Part shown: piece after piece, positions 1 to 6,676 of the stretch
Layout: each line of letters begins with the position of its first letter
Numbering within the stretch: position 1 is the first letter of the stretch
From: Desulfobulbaceae bacterium
Lineage (GTDB): Bacteria; Desulfobacterota; Desulfobulbia; Desulfobulbales; Desulfocapsaceae
Assembly: GCA_024227155.1 (NCBI GenBank)
Contig: JAAELB010000334.1
Coordinates: 1 to 38,321 of the forward strand
Direction: 5' to 3'
Length of the DNA stretch: 38,321 nt
Position numbers and translations under genes: made by a program
The notes under the pieces: model-generated
What the model saw: the letters and a program-made list of their open reading frames with translations, nothing else
Told to the model about the DNA's origin: nothing
Databases searched by the model: none

Positions 1-558
1 GGTCTCTACGGTCTCTACAGCCGCTATTGTTTCTACTGTTTCTTCAGCCTCTACTGTCTCCACCACCTCTACTCTTTCCGGTTCAACTTCAAGCTCCACT
101 GCCCTTTCTATCGATTCTCCAGGGTCATCCAGTTCGGGTTCAGGCACAGGTTCTTCAATCTCTGCGAGTGCAGGCTCGTCTACGGCTTGTTCCAACAGGT
201 CTGCAACTATCTCCGCTTCGTGTTGATCAATATCATCTGGCAGATCAACTCCCAGATCAGCAGCCTCAACGTCAAACAACCACTGACACTTAGGGCACTT
301 GACTTTACATCCACGGGAAGACTCGTCCACCGAGCCCTCAACACCACAATGCGGACAAGATATTTTTATCGGATTCAGCAACTGACTTTGAACTACACTT
401 TGAGCTGATTGGCCTGTTGATGTTGGAGCAGAAGTCGCTGGTGGGAGCTCAGGTTGCACTTCAAACATCCCCTGACATTTAGGACACTTAACCTTTAGCC
501 CGCTATACGAGTCATCTGCCGAACCTTCTACTCCGCAGTGGGGACAATGTAATTTCAT
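1..558 (-). CDS. Zinc-ribbon (MJ0042-like) protein with acidic tail, 3' end outside the window
   Basis: This gene is open from an ATG at 556-558 to the left edge (186 codons visible, no stop). A strong GGAGG ribosome site lies just upstream. Residues 1-30 form a zinc ribbon with CPHCG followed by CPKC, and residues about 65-95 repeat it (SCPHCG then CPKC), so the finger is duplicated. Both resemble the MJ0042/zinc-ribbon fingers at the N termini of many deltaproteobacterial proteins. After the second finger the chain becomes very acidic and repetitive, rich in Glu, Val, Pro and Asp, as in a disordered linker. The family often has a later membrane segment and a C-terminal domain, which would lie outside this window. 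Function is unknown; metal binding is inferred from the paired cysteines. Confidence 0.8.
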   Translation of the reverse strand, partial: MKLHCPHCGVEGSADDSYSGLKVKCPKCQGMFEVQPELPPATSAPTSTGQSAQSVVQSQLLNPIKISCPHCGVEGSVDESSRGCKVKCPKCQWLFDVEAADLGVDLPDDIDQHEAEIVADLLEQAVDEPALAEIEEPVPEPELDDPGESIERAVELEVEPERVEVVETVEAEETVETIAAVETVET

Positions 559-738
559 CGAAATCCTCCAACTCCTTTTATCTTGTGATACAACTATCCA
601 CCATTATAACCGAACCTCAAACAGCTCCTATGGTACGAATATAAAATCATTTGAATATCTAGTATAATGATCGTATTATTAAATAGAAGCTAGTGCAAGT
701 ACAATATATTTTTCAGTTATTTCAACAAATACGTGATT

Positions 739-1224
739 ATGGAAATAATTCTTATTGCTGCAATGGCCAAAAACAGGGTCATTGGCTGTGACAACAAACT
801 CCCCTGGCATATTCCAGAAGAGCTTAAACTTTTCAAAAAAACGACCATGGGCTTTCCTATGATAATGGGCCGCAAGACTTTTGAATCCTTCCCAAGTCCC
901 CTCCCTGGAAGACGCCATATCGTTCTCAGCAGAAACAGTGCATACCTGCCAGAAGGTGGTGAACGTGTCGGTTCGCTTCAGGAGGCCGTAGAACTTTGCG
1001 GAAATATCGAAAAAATATTCATTATAGGCGGAGCACAGATCTTTCAGCAAAGCATCGATACTGTGAACACAATACTCCTGACCCTCATTGAAAGAAATGT
1101 TGAAGGAGATGTGGTTTTCCCGAATTTCTCTCCACAGGAATTCAGTGAGGTTGACAGTCAAAGCTATCCAGACGGCAAAGAACCTTTCACCGTGGTAACC
1201 TACCGCCGTAACAATGAATATTAA
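739..1224 (+). CDS. folA: Dihydrofolate reductase
   Basis: Reduces dihydrofolate to tetrahydrofolate with NADPH in the cytoplasm, feeding one-carbon metabolism and thymidylate synthesis. The N terminus (IAAMAKNRVIG), the LPWH segment at about 21-24, Glu28 at the position of the catalytic acid (Asp27 in E. coli), the IMGRKTFES nucleotide-binding segment and the later FIIGGAQIF motif are all present. From the ATG at 739 the protein has 161 residues, normal for the family. A GTG at 733 would add only two residues and does not fit the usual family N terminus, so ATG 739 is preferred. No clear Shine-Dalgarno site is visible. thyA is not adjacent. A kinase remnant follows directly in the same frame after the stop. 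Confidence 0.95.
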   Translation: MEIILIAAMAKNRVIGCDNKLPWHIPEELKLFKKTTMGFPMIMGRKTFESFPSPLPGRRHIVLSRNSAYLPEGGERVGSLQEAVELCGNIEKIFIIGGAQIFQQSIDTVNTILLTLIERNVEGDVVFPNFSPQEFSEVDSQSYPDGKEPFTVVTYRRNNEY

Positions 1225-1389
1225 TTATACCAGCCTATCTTTGGTATATCTCATGTCACCAGTAAAAAGACGAAAGGAACGACCTTTGAATTATATTTCC
1301 CCAGACTTAGAAGCTCAAAGGAATTCATCGTAGAAAAATCAGTAATGCAAAGGGTAGAAGGTGACGGTGAATCAATCCTGGTCATTGAT
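1225..1389 (+). pseudogene. Remnant of a hybrid histidine kinase (ATPase C-terminus and receiver start)
   Basis: Directly after the folA stop and in the same frame, the sequence encodes a segment containing KGTTFELYFPR, the typical last strand of a histidine-kinase ATPase domain, then about 25 residues of linker and GDGESILVIDEP, the usual first strand of a response-regulator receiver. There is no start codon, no phosphoacceptor domain and no receiver core. The coding match stops where the 164-bp repeat begins at 1390, and the frame then runs into repeat sequence before a stop. This is best read as a fragment of a hybrid kinase left after recombination and an element insertion. No known sensor kinase gene adjoins it. 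Confidence 0.65.
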
Positions 1390-1553
1390 GAGCCCGTTGA
1401 TTTAATGCCTTTTCGCCCAATCTCTTCGTTAAACCAAAAATTTTATCCTCCGGTAAGCGAGGTACGAGACTCCGAGATATCAACTATATGCCTGTGGTAA
1501 AATTTTTTGTTTGCCTCGATATTGAACAAAAATGCTATTAAATCAACAGACTC
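1390..1553. repeat. MITE-like repeat, copy 1 (164 bp)
   Basis: By eye this 164-bp segment differs at only four positions from 4027-4190, in the same orientation. Its ends are imperfect inverted repeats: GAGCCCGTTGATTTAAT at the left against ATTAAATCAACAGACTC at the right. It encodes no credible protein, and the interior is itself partly palindromic (AAAATTTT-rich arms, CCTC/GAGG). These are properties of a small non-autonomous transposable element. This copy has no obvious target duplication and abuts the kinase remnant at 1225-1389. Confidence 0.75.
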
Positions 1554-1589
1554 AGCAATAACTATAAAATTAACAATTCCACTATATCT

Positions 1590-2039
1590 ATGCTCTCTTC
1601 AAAATATACGTTTTTCTATAAATTCATCTTCATCTTCATATGGGTAATTGGTTTCGCTACTGGCGCCAGAGAAGTACTTTTTTATTCCACAGAATATGAT
1701 CTGCGCTGGATCCAATATGCAGGTACCTGGATTGGCATAGCCCTTTTTATATTTTTTGCCACAGGTTCTGTAAAACAGGTCACTATCAACCGGGAGAAAA
1801 AGCAACTTGAAGTGTCAAATTTCATCAAATCAATCACTATCCCATTCAGTGAAATTGAAGATATTGACGGTTCTTCACTGCTCAGCCCCAAACTGATCTG
1901 GTTTATTCTGAAAACACCTACAGAATTTGGCAGAAAAATTACTTTTATGCCAGCACACAGACCAGCCAGGGGTATAGGCAAACATCCCGTGGTGATGGAA
2001 TTACGCAAAGAATTCGAGCTGGATGCAATACTCCAATAA
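1590..2039 (+). CDS. Small membrane protein with a cytoplasmic PH-like region, function unknown
   Basis: A protein of 149 residues. Two hydrophobic segments, about residues 9-27 and 43-60, are separated by a short polar loop. From about residue 60 the chain looks soluble and alternates strand-forming segments (KQVTINREKKQLEV, then ITIPFSEIEDIDG), as in bacterial PH-domain membrane proteins in which a helical hairpin precedes a beta-rich domain. I do not recognise a specific family. The ATG at 1590 has no good Shine-Dalgarno site. It stands alone, 36 bp after repeat copy 1 and convergent with the PilZ gene, so its promoter may lie in or near the repeat. Confidence 0.7.
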   Translation: MLSSKYTFFYKFIFIFIWVIGFATGAREVLFYSTEYDLRWIQYAGTWIGIALFIFFATGSVKQVTINREKKQLEVSNFIKSITIPFSEIEDIDGSSLLSPKLIWFILKTPTEFGRKITFMPAHRPARGIGKHPVVMELRKEFELDAILQ

Positions 2040-2074
2040 AAAATTGAAAATACTGCAGCAATGGCAAGAAAAGT

Positions 2075-2443
2075 TTATTTCAAACCGGGAGAGGCGTTGA
2101 TTTCAGCTTCAATCTGATCAGGATCTTCAGCATTATAGCGTATAATATTCTGCAGATGGAGGAGATTATCGGGGGAAATACTGGTAAATTTCACACTCAC
2201 ATCCCCATCTCCTACACGTACAATTTCACCATAAATTTTCACACCGGGTGCCATATGGTTGAGCTGAATTGTAACCTGGCACTTCTGCTTAACCGCAAAA
2301 GCAGCTTCAAGTTCAAGGAGACAGCCTCCAACACTGAGATTTACTATATGATCCACAGGGTATTTTCCGTCATCAACTTCAAATATTGCGTCTACATTAA
2401 AAAAAACTCTGCTAAAACGCCTTTTTTCCTCAGTCATCTGCAC
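2075..2443 (-). CDS. PilZ-domain protein (c-di-GMP receptor)
   Basis: A single-domain PilZ protein of 122 residues, predicted cytoplasmic. It has both ligand motifs: RRFSR (Arg8 to Arg12, the RxxxR arm) and NLSVGG (Asn35, Ser37, Gly39-40, the D/NxSxxG strand). The remaining pattern (VTIQL, GEIVRVGD, VSVKF) fits the PilZ beta-barrel. Stand-alone PilZ proteins bind cyclic di-GMP and act on motility, adhesion or polysaccharide machinery through partners. No diguanylate cyclase or flagellar gene is nearby, so the target is unknown. A second ATG lies two codons downstream of the chosen start. Confidence 0.88.
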   Translation of the reverse strand: MQMTEEKRRFSRVFFNVDAIFEVDDGKYPVDHIVNLSVGGCLLELEAAFAVKQKCQVTIQLNHMAPGVKIYGEIVRVGDGDVSVKFTSISPDNLLHLQNIIRYNAEDPDQIEAEINASPGLK

Positions 2444-2768
2444 TCACGGTATTGTTTTGGTTGTTGTGGATTACTGCCTTACTTCTGAAATTCTGTCACT
2501 CTTTTCCAATCCCCCCAGGATTACTTACCGGAGGGTTACTATTAAAACTCGTAAGCTAATTTCACTATCCTACTTATATTACTATATCTATGTCAGGAAA
2601 AAATTCAAGCTATCTCCTCTCCCGCACTTTTAACCCTGCAAGCGGGCATGGACAATTGACAAACCATATTGCAAATTAGCCTACAGCACATTATACATCT
2701 TCTATGTAGATAGTTAAAATAAGTTTTTCCTCCAGGAACGTATCCTGAGATAACAATTGGAAAGAATA
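2444..2768 (+). other. Intergenic region, divergent between the PilZ gene and yciA
   Basis: About 325 bp separate the divergent PilZ and thioesterase genes, so both promoters should lie here. A possible sigma-70 promoter for yciA is TTGCAA at 2669-2674 and TATACA at 2692-2697 with a 17-bp spacer; each box matches the consensus at only four of six positions. I see no convincing reading frame, repeat or RNA structure in the rest. Confidence 0.3.
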
Positions 2769-3176
2769 ATGCAAGAGAACAAGCCCCCAAGTGGTCGACT
2801 CATCCTCAGGACCTTGGCAATGCCAGCCGATACAAACCCGGCAGGAGATATTTTTGGTGGTTGGATCATGTCCCAGATGGATATTGCTGGCGGTATCCTG
2901 GCGCGGGAAATAACCTGTTCAAGAGTTGTCACGGTCGCGGTTGACTCCATCCGTTTCATCAAACCGGTCAACGTTGGGGATGCGGTCTGCTGTTACGGTG
3001 AAGTGTTGCGTACAGGTACTACCTCTATCACCATTAACCTTGAGGTGTGGGTGAAACCTGCCCACAACAAACCCGGTCAGCAGATAGTTAATGAACATGT
3101 GACAAAAGCTGCCTTTACCTACGTTTCAGTGGACGCAGAGGGCAAAAAAGTTGCAATCGACCGCAAGTGTATTTGA
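2769..3176 (+). CDS. yciA: Acyl-CoA thioesterase, YciA-type hotdog fold
   Basis: Hydrolyses acyl-CoA thioesters in the cytoplasm. It has 135 residues from ATG 2769, normal for YciA. The hallmark NPAGDIFGGWIMSQMD (Asn23 to Asp27, then the FGG turn) is the catalytic helix region of the YciA/BACH hotdog subfamily, followed by VDSIRFIKPVNVGD and a C-terminal TFTYVSVD-like strand. A TTG at 2757 could extend the frame by four residues, but ATG 2769 has GGAAAG four bases upstream and matches the family N terminus. It is convergent with the hydrolase gene, with only ten bases between the stops. The exact acyl substrate cannot be told from sequence. Confidence 0.88.
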   Translation: MQENKPPSGRLILRTLAMPADTNPAGDIFGGWIMSQMDIAGGILAREITCSRVVTVAVDSIRFIKPVNVGDAVCCYGEVLRTGTTSITINLEVWVKPAHNKPGQQIVNEHVTKAAFTYVSVDAEGKKVAIDRKCI

Positions 3177-3186
3177 TGGACACATT

Positions 3187-4005
3187 TCAGCGCTCACGCT
3201 CCTGGGCAGCTTCCCCACGATTAATAAACGCTAAAATATGTCTCCAATATTCAGGATACATATCAATGGTACCGTGATCACCCTTTTCGATTAGAACAGC
3301 CTCTTGATCACTCCTGATATAATCCAGTAGACGCCGCGTCCTCTCGGGACGAACAATTTGATCCCGTCCACCATACAAAACAAGAAATGGTGATTTGACA
3401 TTGCGGACATAGTCGATGGAGGAAAATCTGTGCTTCAAAAGTTGAGATACCGGTAACCAGGGATAAGCTGTTTTGGCAACAGCAACAAGGGTGTCATAGG
3501 GTGTCACCAGAATAGTCCCATCAACCTTCCGCTTTGAAGCAACATAACATGCTACTCCAGAACCGAGACTTCTACCCATAAGATATGTTTTTTGAGACTT
3601 GTATCTGCTTTTTATATCATCATATATTGCCAGGGCATCTGCGAAAATATCAGCCTCAGCGGGTTGACCACCACTGGGACCATACCCCCGATAGGCGACA
3701 AAAAGTGTCGCCGCCTGAAGGGCCTCAAACTCATCTACGTTCAGATAGACATCCTCTGCATTTCCACCATAGTAGATAACCAGACTCTCTCTTAAATAGT
3801 CAGGGTTCACCAACCAGCCACTCACAGTGATTTCGCCTCTTTTCAAACTATAGGGAAGCACATTGCCATAGCCTGACACTTCATGGGTCGCGCTGGTTGG
3901 AAAGAAGAGAAATGCCTCCTGCCTGAGGTACATGAACAAAACAAGCACGAAGTAACCCAGTAGAAACAACAGTAACATCTGTAGTATAAGACTCATTTTT
4001 GCCAT
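3187..4005 (-). CDS. Membrane-anchored alpha/beta hydrolase
   Basis: Serine hydrolase of the BEM46/YfhR-like alpha/beta class. In the longest frame (start 4026, 279 residues) a membrane segment covers about 11-33. The nucleophile elbow is GRSLGSG (Ser153), the acid is Asp222 in GGRDQIV and the histidine is His251 in GDHGTI, so the triad is complete. The catalytic part probably faces the periplasm with an N-terminal anchor. The start is uncertain: the ATG at 4024-4026 lies inside the target duplication of repeat copy 2, while the ATG at 4003-4005 follows AAAGG and starts just before the membrane segment, so I use the latter. ATG 3994-3996 is also possible. Substrate unknown. Confidence 0.82.
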   Translation of the reverse strand: MAKMSLILQMLLLFLLGYFVLVLFMYLRQEAFLFFPTSATHEVSGYGNVLPYSLKRGEITVSGWLVNPDYLRESLVIYYGGNAEDVYLNVDEFEALQAATLFVAYRGYGPSGGQPAEADIFADALAIYDDIKSRYKSQKTYLMGRSLGSGVACYVASKRKVDGTILVTPYDTLVAVAKTAYPWLPVSQLLKHRFSSIDYVRNVKSPFLVLYGGRDQIVRPERTRRLLDYIRSDQEAVLIEKGDHGTIDMYPEYWRHILAFINRGEAAQERER

Positions 4006-4026
4006 GACCTTTAATTGATTATACAT

Positions 4027-4190
4027 GAGCCCGTTGATTTAATGCCTTTTCGCCCAATCTCTTCGTTAAACCAAAAATTTTATCCTCCGGTAAGCGAGGC
4101 ACGAGACTACGAGATATCAACTATATGCCTGTGGTAAAATTTTTTATTTGCCTCGATATTGAACAAAAATACTATTAAATCAACAGACTC
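4027..4190. mobile_element. MITE-like repeat, copy 2 (164 bp) with 6-bp target duplication
   Basis: Second copy of the element at 1390-1553, same length and orientation, with four differences seen by eye. It is flanked by a perfect 6-bp direct repeat ATACAT at 4021-4026 and 4191-4196, as expected for a target-site duplication, which fixes the element ends at GAGCCC and GACTC. It has 17-bp imperfect terminal inverted repeats and no coding capacity. It lies directly against the 5' end of the alpha/beta hydrolase gene and separates that gene from its former upstream sequence. The transposase that moves it is not in the window. Confidence 0.8.
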
Positions 4191-4266
4191 ATACATATGG
4201 AATGTTCAAAGTAACTGTTTTATATTTTCCTTCATTTTCACATAAAACCTCTCACATTTTCAAGCT

Positions 4267-5658
4267 ATGTATATTAATAATTTTCACCACCCAAAACTCC
4301 ATATACAGGAGTTCCAGACACGCAACAATCAAAGTTGGTGTATTTACGGCAACAACACTTCGGGAATAGATACTTTCCTGCAGCTCATTGAGAGAAACCT
4401 CAGTGACTACAATGTTGACTCCCTGGAATTACCAGATTGTGCAGGCATCATTTCCTTTGCAAGGCAACAGGAACTCTTTGAAGAGGAACTTCGCAATGAC
4501 GACAGTGATTTCCTGGACAGAATAGACCCCGGCACGCTGGTCCGGCAGTTTTTACCTGGCTACCAAGTCCACCTGCCACTCCTGCGCAGCCTGGACATGG
4601 AGAAATGCCTCGACCTCGGGTTCTGCCAACTAAGCTCAGGGCAATGCCGAAAGCTATTAATACTGAAAGAGCTTATAAACGGCAGCAAAACCCTAATCCT
4701 GCAAAATCCCTATGACGGGCTGGATGAAAAGAGTTGCTCTGAGCTCGACCAGATGTTGAATTCCTTACAGCAGAGAACTATTGCAATCATTCTTCTGGTG
4801 AATACAAAGGTCGATATCCCCATCTGGTGCTCCCACCTTGCTGTCTTTGATTCAGGTGAACTACTCTGCTCAGGGGAGCGAGACAAAATTGTCGCTGACA
4901 TGCTAACCCAGGAAGAAGAAAAAAAAGAGAATAGTCTTTTGCCACCAGCTCCTCCAACAGGCAGAGCCAGTGATAACAGAGAGGAAAGTGAAGAGTTAAT
5001 TTTTCTCTCGCAGGGGTTTGCCGGCTATGGAGATAAGAAGCTTTTCAGCGGTTTAGATCTTTCAATCTCCACCGGTGACCATACACTCATATGCGGCCAT
5101 AACGGCTGTGGCAAGTCAACCCTTCTGGATATTATTACAGGTGACAATCCAAAATGTTATGCTAACAATCTTCGAATTTTCGGCAGGAAAAGAGGTAGCG
5201 GAGAGTCAATCTGGGATCTGAAAAAGAAAATGGGGATAATCTCCCCCGGTCTGCATAGAAACCATCGCGCAGTTGGAACTGGTCTTCATGTAGTCCTCTC
5301 TGGTCTTTTTGATTCAATTGGGCTCTATCAAAAGGTACATACTAAGGACATCCAGAGAGCAAAACTGTGGCTGAACTGGATTAATCTCAGCACCAAAGAG
5401 ACTACTCCCTTCCGAAACCTAACCTTTGCCGAGCAACGCCTGATTCTGATCGCAAGGGCACTCATCAAAGAGCCAAAGTTACTGATTCTTGATGAACCAA
5501 CCCACGGCCTTGATGATGACAACCGGGAAAAGCTGCTTTTTTTTCTCGATCAGGTTGCGGAGAAACAACTCTCAACAATTTTGTTTGTCAGTCACAGAAG
5601 AGATGAACATAGACCCTTTTTTCAAAACCATATCCAACTGGACTCCTATACACCTTGA
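4267..5658 (+). CDS. ModF-like ATPase with two ABC domains, asymmetric ATP sites
   Basis: A cytoplasmic protein of 463 residues with two ABC nucleotide-binding domains and no membrane segment, as in ModF/PhrA and YlmA-type proteins. Domain 1 (about 1-215) has a broken Walker A (Gly28 to Thr36, no lysine) and LILQNP where LILDEP is expected, but keeps the signature LSSGQ (122-126). Domain 2 (about 245-455) has an intact Walker A GHNGCGKST (278-286), Walker B LLILDEP (Asp409, Glu410) and H-loop His443, but a degenerate signature LTFAEQ (385-390). One competent ATP site, from Walker A of domain 2 and the signature of domain 1, is therefore predicted. No permease or molybdate gene is adjacent. 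Transport is not implied; a regulatory or translation-linked role is possible. Confidence 0.82.
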   Translation: MYINNFHHPKLHIQEFQTRNNQSWCIYGNNTSGIDTFLQLIERNLSDYNVDSLELPDCAGIISFARQQELFEEELRNDDSDFLDRIDPGTLVRQFLPGYQVHLPLLRSLDMEKCLDLGFCQLSSGQCRKLLILKELINGSKTLILQNPYDGLDEKSCSELDQMLNSLQQRTIAIILLVNTKVDIPIWCSHLAVFDSGELLCSGERDKIVADMLTQEEEKKENSLLPPAPPTGRASDNREESEELIFLSQGFAGYGDKKLFSGLDLSISTGDHTLICGHNGCGKSTLLDIITGDNPKCYANNLRIFGRKRGSGESIWDLKKKMGIISPGLHRNHRAVGTGLHVVLSGLFDSIGLYQKVHTKDIQRAKLWLNWINLSTKETTPFRNLTFAEQRLILIARALIKEPKLLILDEPTHGLDDDNREKLLFFLDQVAEKQLSTILFVSHRRDEHRPFFQNHIQLDSYTP

Positions 5659-5720
5659 TGTTACAGTTACTACCAGTTGCGGTCTTTCTCCGATAATAAA
5701 CAAACAAAGGATTCCAGCAG

Positions 5721-6260
5721 ATGAACAGTGACACAATCACCAGCCAGAATTATCTTGATGAACTGTATAAAATAACCGATGGAGATAGTATGGCACTGGT
5801 CTCCATGCATGATGTAGGTGCCCGAATCGGCCTGGACAAGGCTGAATCCGGCAAAATAGCCGAACAACTGATGGTTCAGGGTCAGATTGAGCTCAAAACC
5901 CTCGCCGGCGGCATCACCATTACAGAGGAGGGACTCGCCACCCTGGGTGTTACTGCACCTGTAAAGGCACAGCCTGGGCAAGCCCTGATTTTGAGTAACA
6001 GTACTGTACTAAGTGAAAAAGACCTCACCACCGTACACCAGTTCAGTCGACTGACTAAGGATGCTCTTTCAGGGTTACAGGCAGACTATGACCTTATTGA
6101 GGAAATTGTTATTGATCTGAAAACCCTTGAAACCCAGCTGCTCTCCCCCCAACCAAAAACAGCTATTATTAAAGAAATATTTCGCTCTATCCATAATGGC
6201 CTGCATCCTGTCCTGCAGAAAGACAGTCAGTTGCTTACCGACCTTAGTCAAATTGTATAG
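5721..6260 (+). CDS. Unknown 179-residue protein with a winged-helix-like N-terminal half
   Basis: I do not recognise the family. Residues about 8-75 look like a small winged-helix fold: a helix (YLDELYKITDGD), a segment DVGARIGLDKAESGKIAEQL resembling helix-turn-helix, then ELKTLAGGITITEEGLATL resembling the wing and a common C-terminal element of archaeal-type wHTH proteins. The C-terminal half (about 95-179) is predicted helical and amphipathic, without cysteines or membrane segments. It starts 62 bases after the ModF-like gene on the same strand with AAAGGA upstream, so co-transcription is plausible. DNA binding is an inference only. Confidence 0.65.
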   Translation: MNSDTITSQNYLDELYKITDGDSMALVSMHDVGARIGLDKAESGKIAEQLMVQGQIELKTLAGGITITEEGLATLGVTAPVKAQPGQALILSNSTVLSEKDLTTVHQFSRLTKDALSGLQADYDLIEEIVIDLKTLETQLLSPQPKTAIIKEIFRSIHNGLHPVLQKDSQLLTDLSQIV

Positions 6261-6378
6261 TTTACCAAGTGCAGAGGTAGTAGCGCTCGCCACCGACATC
6301 TGTACCCACTGTTTTTTCATATTTCTGCACCTGTTATTATTTAATCAGATGAGATACCTTGGCGTATGAGTTCAACAA
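6261..6378 (+). other. Intergenic start up to the MITE, nothing else recognised
   Basis: This stretch after the unknown protein has no convincing reading frame or hairpin terminator. Its last eight bases, TTCAACAA at 6371-6378, form the left near-duplicate flank of the MITE at 6379-6531. Confidence 0.4.
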
Positions 6379-6531
6379 GTAACCGTTCACCAGCACCCCA
6401 TTTTCGTCCGATCAGGTCTCCTGGCATAGCCAACTATAGCCAGGAGACCAGCTTGAACGAACCTGGAGCACTGGACGAACGGTTACAGACTCTGGTTATG
6501 CAGTCTTTTGAAGGGGGCGGTGAACGGTTAC
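6379..6531. mobile_element. IS66-type MITE, 153 bp
   Basis: Perfect 13-bp terminal inverted repeats, GTAACCGTTCACC at 6379-6391 and GGTGAACGGTTAC at 6519-6531, bound a 153-bp segment. Its flanks are TTCAACAA (6371-6378) and TTCAGCAA (6532-6539), an 8-bp target duplication with one change. Ends starting GTAA and 8-bp duplications are typical of the IS66 family, so this is probably a non-autonomous derivative. Inside is a strong hairpin with 11-bp arms GGTCTCCTGGC (6415-6425) and GCCAGGAGACC (6439-6449), and a third copy of GAACGGTTAC at 6477-6486. A 61-codon frame across it is not considered a gene. Confidence 0.75.
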
Positions 6532-6548
6532 TTCAGCAACCTGCTGAT

Positions 6549-6653
6549 TAGTGCCTTAGAAATTCATTCGAAGTCTTCGCTTATCTGTTGTTTTTTGTGA
6601 ATAAATTTCGTGAAGGCACTTATCCCGACTTACTGCCCCTTTATCGGGGTTAG
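6549..6653. repeat. Dispersed palindromic repeat, family A, copy 1
   Basis: About 105 bp beginning TAGTGCCTTAGAAATTCATT and ending CGGGGTTAG. The inner part is a hairpin: GTGCCTTAGAAATTCATTC pairs imperfectly with AATAAATTTCGTGAAGGCAC. A close copy in inverse orientation lies at 15217-15322 inside the rnf operon; fragments of the right part occur at 13990-14025 and about 36152-36180. It sits just upstream of the DMT transporter gene, so its hairpin may fall in that leader. Confidence 0.7.
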
Positions 6654-6676
6654 TGCAATAACGACGAAGGAATATT

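Noticed and set aside
679-1161. 160-codon frame on the minus strand across folA
   Set aside because: It lies opposite an intact dihydrofolate reductase with full motifs, has no family resemblance and no ribosome site; it is a shadow frame.
2605-2790. Small cysteine-containing minus-strand frame upstream of yciA
   Set aside because: Overlaps the yciA start and candidate promoter, lacks a ribosome site and any motif.
6366-6551. 61-codon plus-strand frame in the MITE
   Set aside because: It is made almost wholly of the terminal repeats and hairpin of the element; no protein-like pattern.
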